Shown piece by piece: positions 47,520-60,882 of a stretch of 64,000 nucleotides of DNA. The position numbers and the translations under genes are program-made. Below the pieces are notes generated by a model, which was given only the letters and a program-made list of their open reading frames with translations, did not search any database and was not told where the DNA came from. Location: positions 992,001-1,056,000 of the forward strand of contig JAJFZO010000113.1 in the NCBI GenBank assembly GCA_021397835.1, given 5' to 3'. Each line of letters starts with the position of its first letter. Position 1 is the first letter of the stretch. Source of the stretch: Moringa oleifera. Lineage: Eukaryota > Streptophyta > Magnoliopsida > Brassicales > Moringaceae.

Positions 47520-50500
47520 AAAGGAAGTCTGAATGCTGAGGAGTACTTAAAGCACTAATTATCTTTGCTTCTTTTAAATATTTTTTCATTATTTATCAAT
47601 GGATTGTGCACTTACACAGATTCTTTTGCTTTAATTTTCAATTTCAATTTCTGTGTTATGGACCCCAACATGTCTCTATTCCTTTCCATTAGGATGCCGT
47701 AACATTAAATCCAATTAAAAAGCAGACATCATAATTTTTCTTTTATTTTATATACACACATATATATATATATTGAATTAAAAACAAAAAGTACATTATT
47801 ACATATTAAATTATGGTAAGTTTTGGTTGGAAATTAAATAGCCAGAAAACAATGGCGATATTAGCAGTACTTTCCTTAAGTTTTTGTTTTTATTATAATT
47901 TTGGAAGAAAACAAAAGAAAAGAAGAAAACAAAGTTGATATCCAAATGGGAAGCAGTGAATCCACTGAAGTGTATGGGTCAAAAAAGAAGAAGGTATAGC
48001 TTAAATTACAAGTAAACTGGACAATAAAAGAGAAGCACGAGAGGAGTTCCTTTATATATTCTCTCTTTTCCTTCTCACTTCTTTGTATTAATTTAGTGTT
48101 TTTTATGCTCTTTCTTTCGGCACTCTTACTTGCCTTTGCTTCCTTCATGTTATATATTTTATATTTTCATACACAGACTCACAGCCTCAAATATTCTTTG
48201 CCCAGTTAGATATTTGAAAATAATTATAAGCTACTGCTACCAGCTTTATATTTGTATTCTTTTGTATTTATACTAAATTAAAAGACTGAAAATCAGATCT
48301 GTGTCCTTGTCTAGTTACAATTATAGGTTTTAACATGCAAAATAAAGTGCTATCACTAAGAATTTAAGATGATATAAATATCTCTTTCAAAAAAATCTAT
48401 TAAATAAAATTTACTTTTATAAAACGAATTAATTTATAACAATGCCATATATGTATAAATAAAAAATAAAAATAAAAAAATCTAATTCCGAATTTTTTTT
48501 AATATCATAGGAAACTAAATTTGATTTTTTTTAAAAAAATAACTTTATTATTGATTTACATATTTATAGATAAAAAAATTATAAAAATTATGAGTAAATA
48601 TGATTTAAAACTCTAAAGAATATTTTTTCTCCTAAATTAACTTTGAACTTAACAGTGTATCTAAACAAATTTTAATTTTAATTTATCAAAAATAGTTAAA
48701 TTGGAACCTTGAAAACGACAATATCATTTTTTTTTTGTTAATAAAAATTGATTTTCACCAAATTGGTTGAATCAAAGTCAAAGAGTATCATTTCTCACAA
48801 ATCTCCTTAGCTAGAGAGGATTAATTCCCAAAATTGATTAAATTGAGTGATCTTACGATATTGAAGTTAGTCCATACTGCAGTTAAAGCAATACCTTTGA
48901 TGTCGAGATTGAGAATGAAGACAAGAAGGTAGCTGATGGGAATGTGGAGAAGTACTGTAGAGTGCACAATACGTTAAAGGGATGTTAAAGGATTGAGTTT
49001 TGAGATATATACATAGAGGGTGCAAAAAAAGTTTGAGCGATAAGGTTAAGAAGAGAGCAAAGGCAATGGGGAGAGAAGCAAAATCATTGTTCTCTGCATG
49101 ATGAGGCCAAGAAGCTTGAACCTTTTGGCCACAAAAACTTGATCATAGATGGGTTTATCACAAGAAAAAGACCTTTAGCTAACACCAAACAATTCACGGT
49201 TCTATTAGTAAGTGTGAAGAAAAACACTTTTCTTCATTGAGGTTAAAGAATCGTCAAGATATGAACCTTTTTATATATACAGGTAATGGATACTCAGTTT
49301 AAATTTGATCATATTAGGTAAGAGTTTGGACAACACATATAAAATATTGTATTAAAGTTCAAGTAAAATATAGAACTCGTGCTTCAAAATTTGTAAAGAT
49401 GCGATATAATTGTTATGAATTGTATAGTTATTTGTGTTTCAACTTATAAAACAAACATAATTTTAATTACAAATTAATTCTTCCTCATATGTATATATAT
49501 ATTTGATACATATATGAAAGTTTCTTTGAATATGAATTATGATTCGTTATAGTATAAAGAGAAATATTTTATGTTGAAGTATGTTGTGATGAAAGAAATA
49601 ATGATGAAAAATTATTGGAGTCTTGGTTTGTTGATGGAATTAATGTATGAATTTGTTTGTATGATAATATAATTAGTATATTTTTGTATATATAAAATTA
49701 ATGTATTAATGTTTTACTATGCATATAAAATGGATAAAATTGGTATGTTGATTTATCGGCACACATATTGGCGTGTATATGCCATAGACAAAATTGATAT
49801 TTGGGTATATATGTCAAGTGTGTCAAGAAAATTGATAAAATTAATATATTAGTTTATGTATATGTTAGTGTGTTAATAGAATAGATAAAATTACTCCATT
49901 GATTTGTTGATATATATATATATATATATATATATGTTTTGGTGCGTTAAAAGAAGAATGTGTAATGTAGGAAGAAGAATGTGGATGTTGGATTTGTGCT
50001 GTGGTGAGAATGTGTAGTATGAAAAAGAACTACTGTGTTTTATTTATTGTATATCAATATTAATAACAATTTTAATTAAAATTAAAATTATTTTTATTTT
50101 TAATTATAAAATTATTAGTATGTAAAAATTAATAATAATTAAAAAATAAGTAAAAAATGTGCAAAAAGATTTTTGAATTAAAAATATCAGAATATTTTTT
50201 AAATAATATTAAATAAATTTTTTATAATTGTTTAATAATCATTAAAATATTTAAATTTTAAATAATAAAATTAATTAAAAATAAACAATTATTATTTAAA
50301 TGATTTAAATAATATTTCATATCTCTTTTTATCATTTTTAATAATCATAAAAAGATTTAACTTTAAATAATAAAATATTAATTAAAATTATTAAATAATA
50401 TTTTAATAACTGTAAAAAAAGTTTCATTTTGTTACAGTTTTATAACTGTCCAAAAAATGTTAATAAATCGTAAAAAAAAGAAGTATTCATTTTAATTCAC

Positions 50501-51914
50501 ACTCAAATTCTTTATACTTTTACAATCGTGAAGGAAGTTTTTGTCAACAATGAAGAACACAGATTTTTCTTGCAGTGATTTCATTTTTATGTCAAGACCG
50601 AAAAGAATAGAATAGCCGATGATGTTAGCGAACCTAATAACTAACGACCCGTTGGCGAGGATAGGTTCACCTAAACGATCGAGAAAAAACATAAAGATCA
50701 TGGATCGATAATAAGGCAAAAGATAGTGCCAATTCATAAGAGAAAGCTATGTCGACTATGCATCCTGCTTCCTTTACTGTAAGAGACCGATAAGTCTTGC
50801 TTAGACCTTTTTTTTTTCCCCCTTGATACCCCTGGTTCTTGGGGATAAAAGGACTCAACGTCCAATTCCTTTGCTTTAGTTATGCCTATGGGGAAAGGGA
50901 TAAAATAAAAAACATCGCTCCTTTAATTGCATAAATTAGGTTTAAAAAATTTGAAAAAAAATTAAAAAAATCAATTGATTAGAACCTTAACATTTTTTTA
51001 GTAATTTTATTAAAATATCATCTTTGTCTTTGTCAAATCTCTAATTTATAATAATACAGTAAAAATTTTACTTTGAGTTCAACTCCTGTATATTAGAGCA
51101 ATTAAAATTTATTCAAATAAGTTTTAAACTAAAAGTTAATTTTCAAATAAAATAGTTTAAAAAATTTTAAATAACATTTATTCAAAAATTAATAATAAAT
51201 ATTATTATTAATTTTTCAATTATTAAATTATAAAAAATAATATCATATTTTTATTATTAAACTCTTTGTAATTGAAAAAAATTGATAATTTTAAAATTAA
51301 ATAAATCACACAGTCCCGAATTGATTTAATTGATCATAACAGACTACTTTTTTGAGCAATACAATCTCCATTGTTTTTAAAACAAACTCAACTCAATTAT
51401 TAAATAAATCAAATTAAATTCATATGATCCAACCACAAACAAATCGCCCCATTGGTCGTAAACCTTTTGATCACCCTAACTTTCGATGCTACAACCTCAC
51501 AGGATGTATCCCGATTTCGCCATAATTCATAAAAATTTAAAAGAGTACAAACAGACTAGGGAAACCAAACATCATACATTTAAACTGAACAGGAATAAAG
51601 AATAGTTCCAAACAACAGGTGAAGAGGAAGCTAACACCAGCAGAAGAGCCACTACTAACTTGGAAATAAGGAACAAAACATGGAAATTACAAATACAGGT
51701 GTTCTTGCGATCATTATTAAGGTAGTATATTAAAAGTGCAACAGTACAAAGTATTTGAAGATAAAGAGTGTCATATGAGTGCATAAATTATTCCTTTTGT
51801 ACTCTGTTGAGATAACAAACATAAAGGGATGACCTTTGCTACCTTGGTTATTAAGCTATACCAGAAGTTCATGAATATATACAGAAACAGACTAATATAA
51901 TGCAGGACTTGACC
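47520..51914. other. Intergenic between the subtilase promoter and the NCA1 3' end
   Basis: 47520-48200 is the subtilase 5' flank, and an unrecognised 90-codon open frame (47876-48148, -) is probably fortuitous. 48350-50480 is AT-rich. A (TA)n microsatellite occupies 49911-49935. 50560-50890 is a GC-richer island (see separate entry). 51000-51450 is AT-rich, and 51540-51914 should include the NCA1 3' UTR. Confidence 0.45.
50560..50890 (-). other. GC-richer island, possibly organelle-derived
   Basis: Two overlapping minus-strand open frames (about 50500-50737 and 50667-50858) with balanced base composition stand out against AT-rich DNA. Peptides such as VKEAGCIVDIAFSYELAL and FFLDRLGEPILANGSL look like real but displaced coding or organelle sequence. 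Not identified; mitochondrial origin is a guess from composition. Confidence 0.3.
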
Positions 51915-54900
51915 TTAGACAGTTGAATCCGGTTCTTTCTCTGCAAGTTGATCTTTAAGAAACCCCAGAACTGAAAGCCGCTGCACATGGAAACAACTTG
52001 TCAGATTTTAATTTAAATAAACCTAACATGGCTTCAACTAGATAAGAGAAAGTAAACACGGCAATCCTACCCTTTGCTCAAGATTGGCATCCTCAGAGTT
52101 AAATGTTAATGATTCCAATAATTTTATGCCTTCCTGAAATCCGTCAATGGCCCCAACCTCATTGCCTAGGGTCCTGTCCACATCAGCAACTTTGGCAAGG
52201 GAAACAGCAACATCTAGAACCTACAATCATGAAGGTAAGAGAATAAGATAAACCTTGAGTCAGTGTAACGCTTTCATTATTATTGTAAAATCTTCTATTT
52301 TCAAATATTTTATGAATTTCTCCATCAGTGAAATGTAGTTAAATTGGTAATCTCTTGATATTAAATAAATAGGCAAATAATCATACTGTATACTCTAGGA
52401 GAAACTGAAACACCCATCATCTGATCCATTCTTCAAAGTAAACAGCCTAAAGGACAACCAAGAGTTTCTTTTTGATTCAAAAACACTGCAGATTCTATTT
52501 ACTCACATCTTTCAAGCATTTTGAACTCATGCCAAACATTTACCAGTCACATGTAAAAAGTAAATTTATGCAACAACCATGAAAGAAAAACTTTTGCTGG
52601 CTATATTACAAACAAAATACATAGATACCAAAATGTCAGACGAATTTGTCTATGGATAAAGAAGAAAGATTGCTGTCTATATCACATGCAAAATACACTC
52701 TGATAGGCTTTCTCTCAATTCTTTTCAACTTATTTCATAACTTACTTGCAGATTTAATCAATACCCACCGCAGAAGATACTAAAATAGGTATGGAACAAA
52801 TTCAATGATCTGGTAACTACATGAACCATTTCCAAGCTTATATGTCAAATTCTGATATATTCTAATTACCTTTACATGTTAATCTTTAAGTGTTATAAGT
52901 CTTACATAAACTTTTCCAAGCATTTGAACTTAAACTTACCAACATTTTGTAATAGAAACAAAAGGAAAAAGCAAAAAAAGAGCAATACTAACAAATGATT
53001 TCATAACTAAGTGCACCATTTGAAGCATATTTGTTAACAAAGAAAATATGCAAATCAAATGGAAATAGCAAATGATTTAGCTAGGAAAGTTCTCAATTTC
53101 ACCTTATAAGACTAAAACTGTATCTTACTTTAAACAACATCAGGGAACTTCAAAGAATATGTAACATTGGACTAATAGGAAGACAAATATATATACATTG
53201 CTGATTAGCAACTCTTAAATGTTTATTCCTCTACTGACCAACTTTTTTATATACTGTACGTAGGACTGTTTTAGGATGCAACACTTATTTTTCATAATAC
53301 AAAAAGCTTATCGGAAATGAATGTATAGCCTAATTGTCCAATGTTTACTACAACTCCAAAAAGCTTAGACTTTTGTTTAACAATTTTGAATCACAATTGA
53401 GTAAATTTAGAAGTATTCAACAATCAAGTTTTATTTTTTATCTCTTTAGTGAGAAAGTATTATACACAAGAGCACCAAGTCGGTGAACCTGATTACAATG
53501 AAATGCTATTTACATTACAAAAGTTCTATAAACTCCGGGAGGTTCACTTATTCACAGAAGATTACCTCTTAAATAAAAAATTTACAGAACCATCTATTAC
53601 CAACAGAACTAGCATATTTTTCTTAACCTAATAAGAATATTTTCTTTCTCTCGTTCCAAAATCACCCACATAATAGACAACGAAACTAATCTACAAGCTT
53701 AATTGACTTCCTCAGTCGTATATACATCATTTCAGGCTCGTAGCACTAAGCAACTCATTCTTCTGCTCTCTAATTAACACCAATGATATACAAGACCATA
53801 TCCCAAAGATATCTAGTCCAGAGATGTTAAAAAAGAAGATGATTGATGGTCTATATATCTTCCTTACAAAGGAAACAATAGTTCGCTAAAATCTTCCCTC
53901 ATTCCTTGATTTAGCAAGCGTCTCCAAAACAAAACAAGCAACTTCTAACAGAGCACCCTTTGCTCACATGGTTTTCCGAGGAAAATTAAGAGCATCACCC
54001 ACCTCATGACCACTCCTCAAAAGGACTCAAATTCACCCTTACACTTCTCCAAGAAACTGCTTACACTATTGACCTCCTAATCTTCCACAGTCTGACAAGA
54101 CTACCTTGCACACCCTCTCTCCATTGGACATAGCAATGCAAGAACTCACAAGGGTATAACTATCCCTAGCACCGGAAAACAGATCTGTACATTGGGACTT
54201 TAAAAGTTCAAAAACATCACAGCTCATGATGACCCATGCCCAGCCTCTCTCTCAACAAAACATAAAATAAAATAATGATGATGATGATGATGATACTAAT
54301 AATAATAATAAGATTTATTTCCAACCAGAACCTCATAAAATCTAGAAAGTCTGTCAAAGCCTTCTCAATCCATTTCCACAATTGCATGCCATAAGTATCT
54401 CTTGCTACAGTAGAAGACTATCCATCATGAACCCAATGAGCAATTGGACTCACCAATTTATTTACTCCTTCCTCTTAATTCTCATTTCAGCCCAACCCAC
54501 CATTTAATCTCCAATCTTCGAAGTTATCAAACCACTTTGGACTCAAAAACTGACCCACATCACAAGGCCCATATCTGCTGAAGTGTCAACTTTAGACCTC
54601 ATTCCATCAGTTATCCCTAGCCCCTCTCTCTTCTATATCTCAGATACATGCCCAATAATGCATGCAACCTCATTGTCTTTCACCTCAACAGTTCTTCTCA
54701 GCCTTTACCAGCATCAAATCTCCTTCTGTCAGCCCCCCTCCTATCAAATCTCCCATTCCAGCATGCAACTCACAACCACTGATCCTTCCTGTCTCTTCTT
54801 CAAGATCCATCCCCTGAACTTCTCCTAAATCGCAAGTATATTGCAGTAACCTCAATTGTGAACTCCTTGAGGTAAGATTATCACCCTTATCCTGCCAATT

Positions 54901-57900
54901 TTAACATCTATCAACATCAAAAACTGGTTACTATGGCTGCCGCACACTACCAAGAAAAGTGATCTATTAGTACATCTAAATACTTTGATTTATGATCTCA
55001 TAAAACTATCTAGCTTCAACTTAATTAGAGTAGAACTCTAATTCCCCTAACATGCTCTTCGATTCCAGAATACTCTCCCCTTTCCATTCGACAATGAAAT
55101 GAAAAGATTTTCTGTCAAGGATGAGCAAACTGTGGCAGGATGAGGTTGCCAACTTGATAATGATTTTCTTTTTTGATCAAAATGTTGACAATGATTTTCA
55201 ATGTAAGGACACTACTCTGTTAGTTCTAAAAGTAAGATACACATGCTTCTCTCCTCAATAGATAGAACGTCATTCATTTTCTATCACATATGAGTTCTTT
55301 AGTTGCTCTTACTGAGAATTCCACTTCAACTGAACTTCTAAAGAGCAGAACGACCCCTGGCTCCAGCTTTTTAAGTTACCACTAAATTCACATAACCTAG
55401 TTACCAATATACTATAGTCTGAAAATAATGTCATAACAAATCTGTTTCAAATATTGTGGCCTAAATATTTATAGGTATCAAATCCTCATAAACCAAATCC
55501 TAATAGATAATGGAATTAAAGTTTATTAAAGTCATAGTTCTTCCTGAATTGTAAACCTTAAATTCCAAAGACCTAAAGTATCCTAAATTACTTACATATC
55601 TTAAATAATGTAACAGTTTAAAAATTACATATTTATGCTTATAATTTCCTATAAAATTCTACCACTTTTGCTACTCAAGGTATCAAAGGTTGACACCTAA
55701 AATAAGATCAGCAAGTACACATCAACCAGATAGAAATTAAAACAATCGTCAGCTTTAACAATGTTCCATGTGCTTGTCTATGCAAAACACTTATGAATTT
55801 TCCTTAAAACTGAGTAATGGTGCCAATCTTTCTTATCAAAGTCTGACCAAATATTGGTTCAGGTTAAGATCAGGTCATTGGGAATATATGGTCACAATCA
55901 AGTGAGCATACCACATGAACAGTGAAACATTGATCAGAAAAAACCAAAATAGATTTGAGGCGATACAAAGATAATTTCCTATTTTGGCTATGAAAATACA
56001 GCACATCTAGGACATAAAGTGAGCAACAATGATGCAAATGGTAATAGGAGGCTCAATGAATTGCAATTATTCCATAGGCATGAGCATGTTATAATCTGAC
56101 AGTTATCTCCTGGTGAAGAATGGGTCACACCCATGGCTTTCAATGATTGCAGACCAATGAGAGCAGGGTCGTTAATTTTCATTTCACGGTCACCAAACAT
56201 GGGTACATCTGTTGATAGCATTATCACCATTCAATCATCATCACCATCACTGAAACTATCTCAGAGAGACTCAAAATAACATAATATTCCTGCACATCAG
56301 CAAGTCTGTTGCACCTCTGAAGAAACAAAATTTGTCCAGTACTTCCTTGTTCACCATTCATTCAATAGATCAGACTCATGTCCTTAATTGTCGCTGACTT
56401 ATTCGGACAACTTAATTCACAAGTTAATCACAAGAACCTATGAATATTCCAGCAGTGTCAAAAGATCTTCTGGTATAATGAATCGAGGTGTAAGGACATA
56501 ATAGATCAGATAATAAGCAAGACTGACATGAGAAAGACATATACTAACAAGTCCTACAAATGAAAGCTAGTACGTATTGACAGTGCAATGACAGGTGAAG
56601 AAGGATTCCTACCTGAGATGGGACATCTGGATGATGATTGACGGCATCACGACGAACATTCAGAGAACGAAAATAGTAAGATCTTGCTGATTGTAGATCT
56701 CCATCATAATAATTAAGATCTCCAATTTTGTTGAGTGAAACTGAAAGTGTATGTGTGATCTGTACCCAGAAAAAGATCCAGATTTACTATCATCATGTTG
56801 CTAAACCACACATACAATAGTATTATAGAACCTGTACGCTAATTGCTATGACCTCCAAATCATGTGTTGGCAAATTCGCAAGGAATTCAACACTCTCCTC
56901 AAAGTAATTGATAGCAGAGCCAGCATCTCCCGTCGCTCGGCTGCACAAAAATAATGGGTTACTTAAATGAAGATATCAAGATTTACGAGGACAAGTGTTT
57001 GGGAAGACAAAATAAGAGACAGAAGAACATTAAATTATAAGGAACACAAAAGATTCACAGAGAGACAGATATCAAAAAGCTTCTATGTCCGTGTTGACTA
57101 TTCTAAAACGTCTCTTCTAACAGATTATATTTCTCCAGCATAATATGTGGTTCTAAATGATTCAGAGTCAATCATGCATTAATATAAGTCAAAGTCATAT
57201 AAGGGGATCTAGAACTGAGAAAACCTAGATCCTTTCAAAAACTTCAGCAACTGAAATCGAAAAACACAATGTTGTTTGCATCCTCTGCCTGATAAAATTG
57301 ATGCACACATTTCCATGATAAGATGTTAATGAAAAATTTCCAGCCATTTGCACCAAATGTTGAAAATGTGGCTCACATCAAGAAACCCTAGCTAGTTTCA
57401 AAAGCTCTAGTGAAAATTTCCAAAACCATTCCCATAAGCACAACAACTTATGTATATCTGCAGCAGCCTGTCACAAGATATTCTAAACACATTATAAAAA
57501 ATGGGTCCATGGTCCCATGCTCAGATGCTTTTGTCAGGCAGATGAAATCCTGTAAAATTTCGCCAGCTTAACTACCTATATTTTGGGATATTGGATACAA
57601 TAGAGTAGAGAAAATCTTAAACCATGATATAGAGAAATGACATCTGAACAACATCAGATCAACCAAATAGAGAAACTTGCTTTTGGTCAAAACCAATAGA
57701 CAATTTGTTTTCCAACAAATTTTAAAGAGTCAATGGCAGTTACCTTTAAGGAAACTTGGGAAACTAATGGTCATATTCTAATTCTACCAGTGGCCACTTC
57801 ATTATCGTTTGCATATGAAATGCAATAGAATAGGAGAAGCTCAAAGGTCCCTGACAAATACCTTAGTGAGGCCAGTATCACAAAAATGAAATATTGACCA

Positions 57901-60882
57901 ACATATCAAAAATTATTTTAAATCTAAAAAGGCATGTATAACATATAGTTGATTTGGCAAAGCTACAAAATTAACCAATGGAGAACGATGTGCTAGGGTA
58001 CCACTTCTCTAATCAGGACCTCATGATTTTTCTCCTCTAAATTAGTGATGTATGATGACTAGGAAAGTTAAGAGAAATTAGGACTATACTATGAAGAATG
58101 AAAAGCAAGAAAACAAAACAAGCCTTTGGGCTTCAAACAATAGAGCTTGAATTTGAAATATTCCAAAGTCTCAATTTAAGTCACCACAAATCTATCTCAA
58201 ACTCTAGGGTTAACTAAATATTTATAGATCCCAAACCCATTTAGAAATAGGAAATAGAAATCCTACACGTAAAAAAAGGAGACTGATCGAGAAAGAAGAC
58301 AGATTACTCTACGCATTCTCTTGCTTTTCTCCTTAATTAAAACCTTAAATTCTAAAATCCTAGAATATTTTAAAATTACTTAAAATATCGTTGATTATAC
58401 AAAAACTAAGAAAATTATACATTTTAACCTCAAAATCTGGTACGGATGAACTTCTTACATTTTAGTCTTGTTTTATCTTCCACAAATGAGTTTTTAAGTG
58501 CAAAAAGATAAAACCATAACTTTCGAGCAAAAGCTACAGCTTAGCACACAGCATGTAATAAAATAACTAAGCCTATTTCCACAGGAAAACAAGTTGATGC
58601 TGTGAGTCCTTGAAGGTTTGCATGCATGAAGCCATGTTTTGTCAATAATTGGGAGAAATGAACACATCCACTACCAGACTATATAGGATTTGAACAACAT
58701 CCACCATGTTGAAAAAGAGAATCTGCCTTGATTTATGCTGCTAAGGAAGTCAATAAAGTTATTTATTTAGTCCCTTTCGTCCAATTTTCATGTGGAATAA
58801 AAATAAAAGATATAGAATAGAGTAGATAGCTCAAAGGATTTCATTTTCATAATTGACGATAGCCGTCATACTTCAACTTTTTGGTTCAATGGACACTATT
58901 TAGTAGATGAGCAAGAGCGGAGAATGAAGTAGCATCCTTTTATACTATTCTGAACTTGGACAGCAGTTTGACATTTTTCCTTCAAAGTAAATTATTCAAA
59001 AGCCATCAGTCATCTCTAAAAATGTACACACACTAATTTTATATTTAATTTTTATGCAACCAGTTTGTGTACTTTACAAATTCTTGTTTAAAGAAAAAGG
59101 AGAAAGAGAGAAAGAGAAAGAGAGTTAAGTAACGTCTTAAATTCTTAAAGTAGATGTTCTCTTTGGCATAAACAAGTTAAACAGCAAGCGGATAGATAAT
59201 TTTTATCTGAAAACTTCCAAACTAAATTGGTAAACTTATGTTGCTCCAACTCTTCGTATTTCTTGAATTAGATATGTTGATCAGATATGAAAATAATTTG
59301 GTACCTGATGTCTAACTTGATAGGAATTCTATCCAAAAACTGTAGAGATTAACGAATCGAATAAATATGAACACACCAACATTTAACACTAGTATCCTTG
59401 TCCACGTAACCACAATGTAAACCTAATGAAAATATACAACACCAAGGGTGGTCATAGAGCCCCTGGACTCAATATAGGTCCATTCCTGAGTTACCACAGA
59501 TTCTAACTATTTACTGCAAAAAATGGATGCAAAGGAAAAATGTATATGTATGATTGAATATTTCAAGAGAGAAGTAGAGAACCAACCAGCAGTCACCAAG
59601 CATACCCAGAACTGCTCCAAGCTGAGACTGCAGTTCTGCTGTGTTACCCATTTTCTCTAACTGATCTCGGATGTCCTCTGCACATAAACTAAGCCTTGAC
59701 TTGGCACTTTCTATATTTTGGGCACGAAATGCCTGCACATAAAACCTAACGGCTGATTACACATAATGAAGGAAAGAAGAGTTACAAAATTAATAGGCCG
59801 TCGGCAAATAGATAAAAACCAACAGACCAGATCCCATTATCCCCTCAGCCCCAGCAGCACAGAAAAAGGGGAAATTTTAACTTCAAGGAATGCTCTTGAT
59901 CGTGAGAATAAGAGAGCCTTTGAAAGGGTGGAGACTTCTTTAGCATTCATAAAGGACAGATTGGGCTTAGTATTGAATTACTGAGCTACTTGGAATTATA
60001 ATGTAAATGACTTAGAACTTGTGGAGTTTATGAAACTCCTACTTGCTAAATGACTAACTATACTTGTAATTGGGAGGCACCCATTGGTGTTAATTATACA
60101 TAACATTTAACTTCATTTATGATTAAAAAAAAAAAAGACTGCTCTTGATAGTTGGATAGACCTGCTTAGTGATTTGGCAAAGAATTATAACTAAGACAAA
60201 ATAAAACATTAGCTCAAACATGCAAGCTCAAGTTTCCTCCTTCTAACAGGTAAGTTTGAGAAAACAAAAAATGGCATGACAACCAGCCAACTCACCCTCA
60301 TTGCTTGTTGTACCAAGAAAGCACCTCTTTCCAAGGAAACATCTTCATATATCACCTTCTTATTCTCACTTACCACCTCCTCTTTTTCTGGGTTAACATG
60401 AGATCTTTTGATTCTAGCATGACCTTCAATAAAGCGATCAACTGTGCTCTGAAGATCTGTTTCCGGTTCAATCTTTTCAATATCAGCACCACATATTGGA
60501 CAGTCCTTAAAACGCGAAATACATGCTCTGGTTTCAATTACAAATAAAAGGAAGATGAACATTGTAATAACAGGGTTTGGTTAAAAAATCAAAATAAAAA
60601 TTTCCATGTGTATGCTTACTTGCAGTATACATGAGAACAAGGCACACATTTGCTACTTTTGAAAAGAAGTGCTTTGCATATCATGCAACTGAGAGGACCC
60701 AGCTTAAACGTTTGTGAGTCATATCCGAGTGGGCACTTAGGGGAGAGGCTGGCAGAGCCACCAGAGTCCTTCTTCATCTTGCCCTCATGCTCTACCATTT
60801 GCTTATTCAGATTATCCCCAGGCTTTCTACCAGTGGCATCATCTGGACGAGCAGCCTTGACAAATGGGCAAACAGGGGTCAT
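51915..60882 (-). CDS. NCA1: NCA1: RING/TPR catalase chaperone (NO CATALASE ACTIVITY 1)
   Basis: Seven coding exons (minus strand): 60882-60620, 60527-60296, 59732-59587, 56940-56853, 56759-56613, 52220-52071, 51980-51915. All introns are GT-AG and the total is 1092 nt, giving 363 aa. N-terminus MTPVCPFVKAARPDD, then CPLGYDSQTFKLGPLSCMIC and a RING-type zinc finger (Cys66, Cys69, Cys79, Cys82, His84, Cys87, Cys90, Cys97, Cys100; ends KDCPICG). The C-terminal half is helical TPR repeats (AKSRLSLCAEDIRDQLEKMG, SVSLNKIGDLNYYDGDLQSA, LDVAVSLAKVADVDRTLGNE), ending RLSVLGFLKDQ. In Arabidopsis NCA1 binds and activates catalase-2 in the cytosol, linking H2O2 removal to stress and autophagic cell death. 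It is slightly shorter than the Arabidopsis protein. Introns 3 and 5 are large (2.65 and 4.39 kb). A 5' non-coding exon upstream of 60890 is likely, with an acceptor a few bases before the ATG. Confidence 0.9.
53700..54010 (-). mobile_element. LINE remnant (zf-RVT region) in NCA1 intron 5
   Basis: Minus-strand frames give a decayed C-terminal zinc-binding domain of plant non-LTR reverse transcriptases: an FPRKTM-AKGALLEVACFV stretch, then NYCFLCKEDI, a stop and TINHLLF, then WTRYLWDMVLYIIGVN. Stops and frame changes interrupt it. The element lies on the same strand as NCA1 and may extend toward 54850, but only this part is recognisable. It helps explain the intron's size. Confidence 0.6.
54273..54311. 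repeat. (ATG)n(AAT)n microsatellite in NCA1 intron 5
   Basis: About seven ATG-type trinucleotides followed by ACT and then AAT repeats. Confidence 0.85.

Noticed and set aside
54583..54828. 81-codon plus-strand open frame in NCA1 intron 5
   Set aside because: Antisense to the gene, next to the LINE remnant, no domain; probably chance or LINE antisense.
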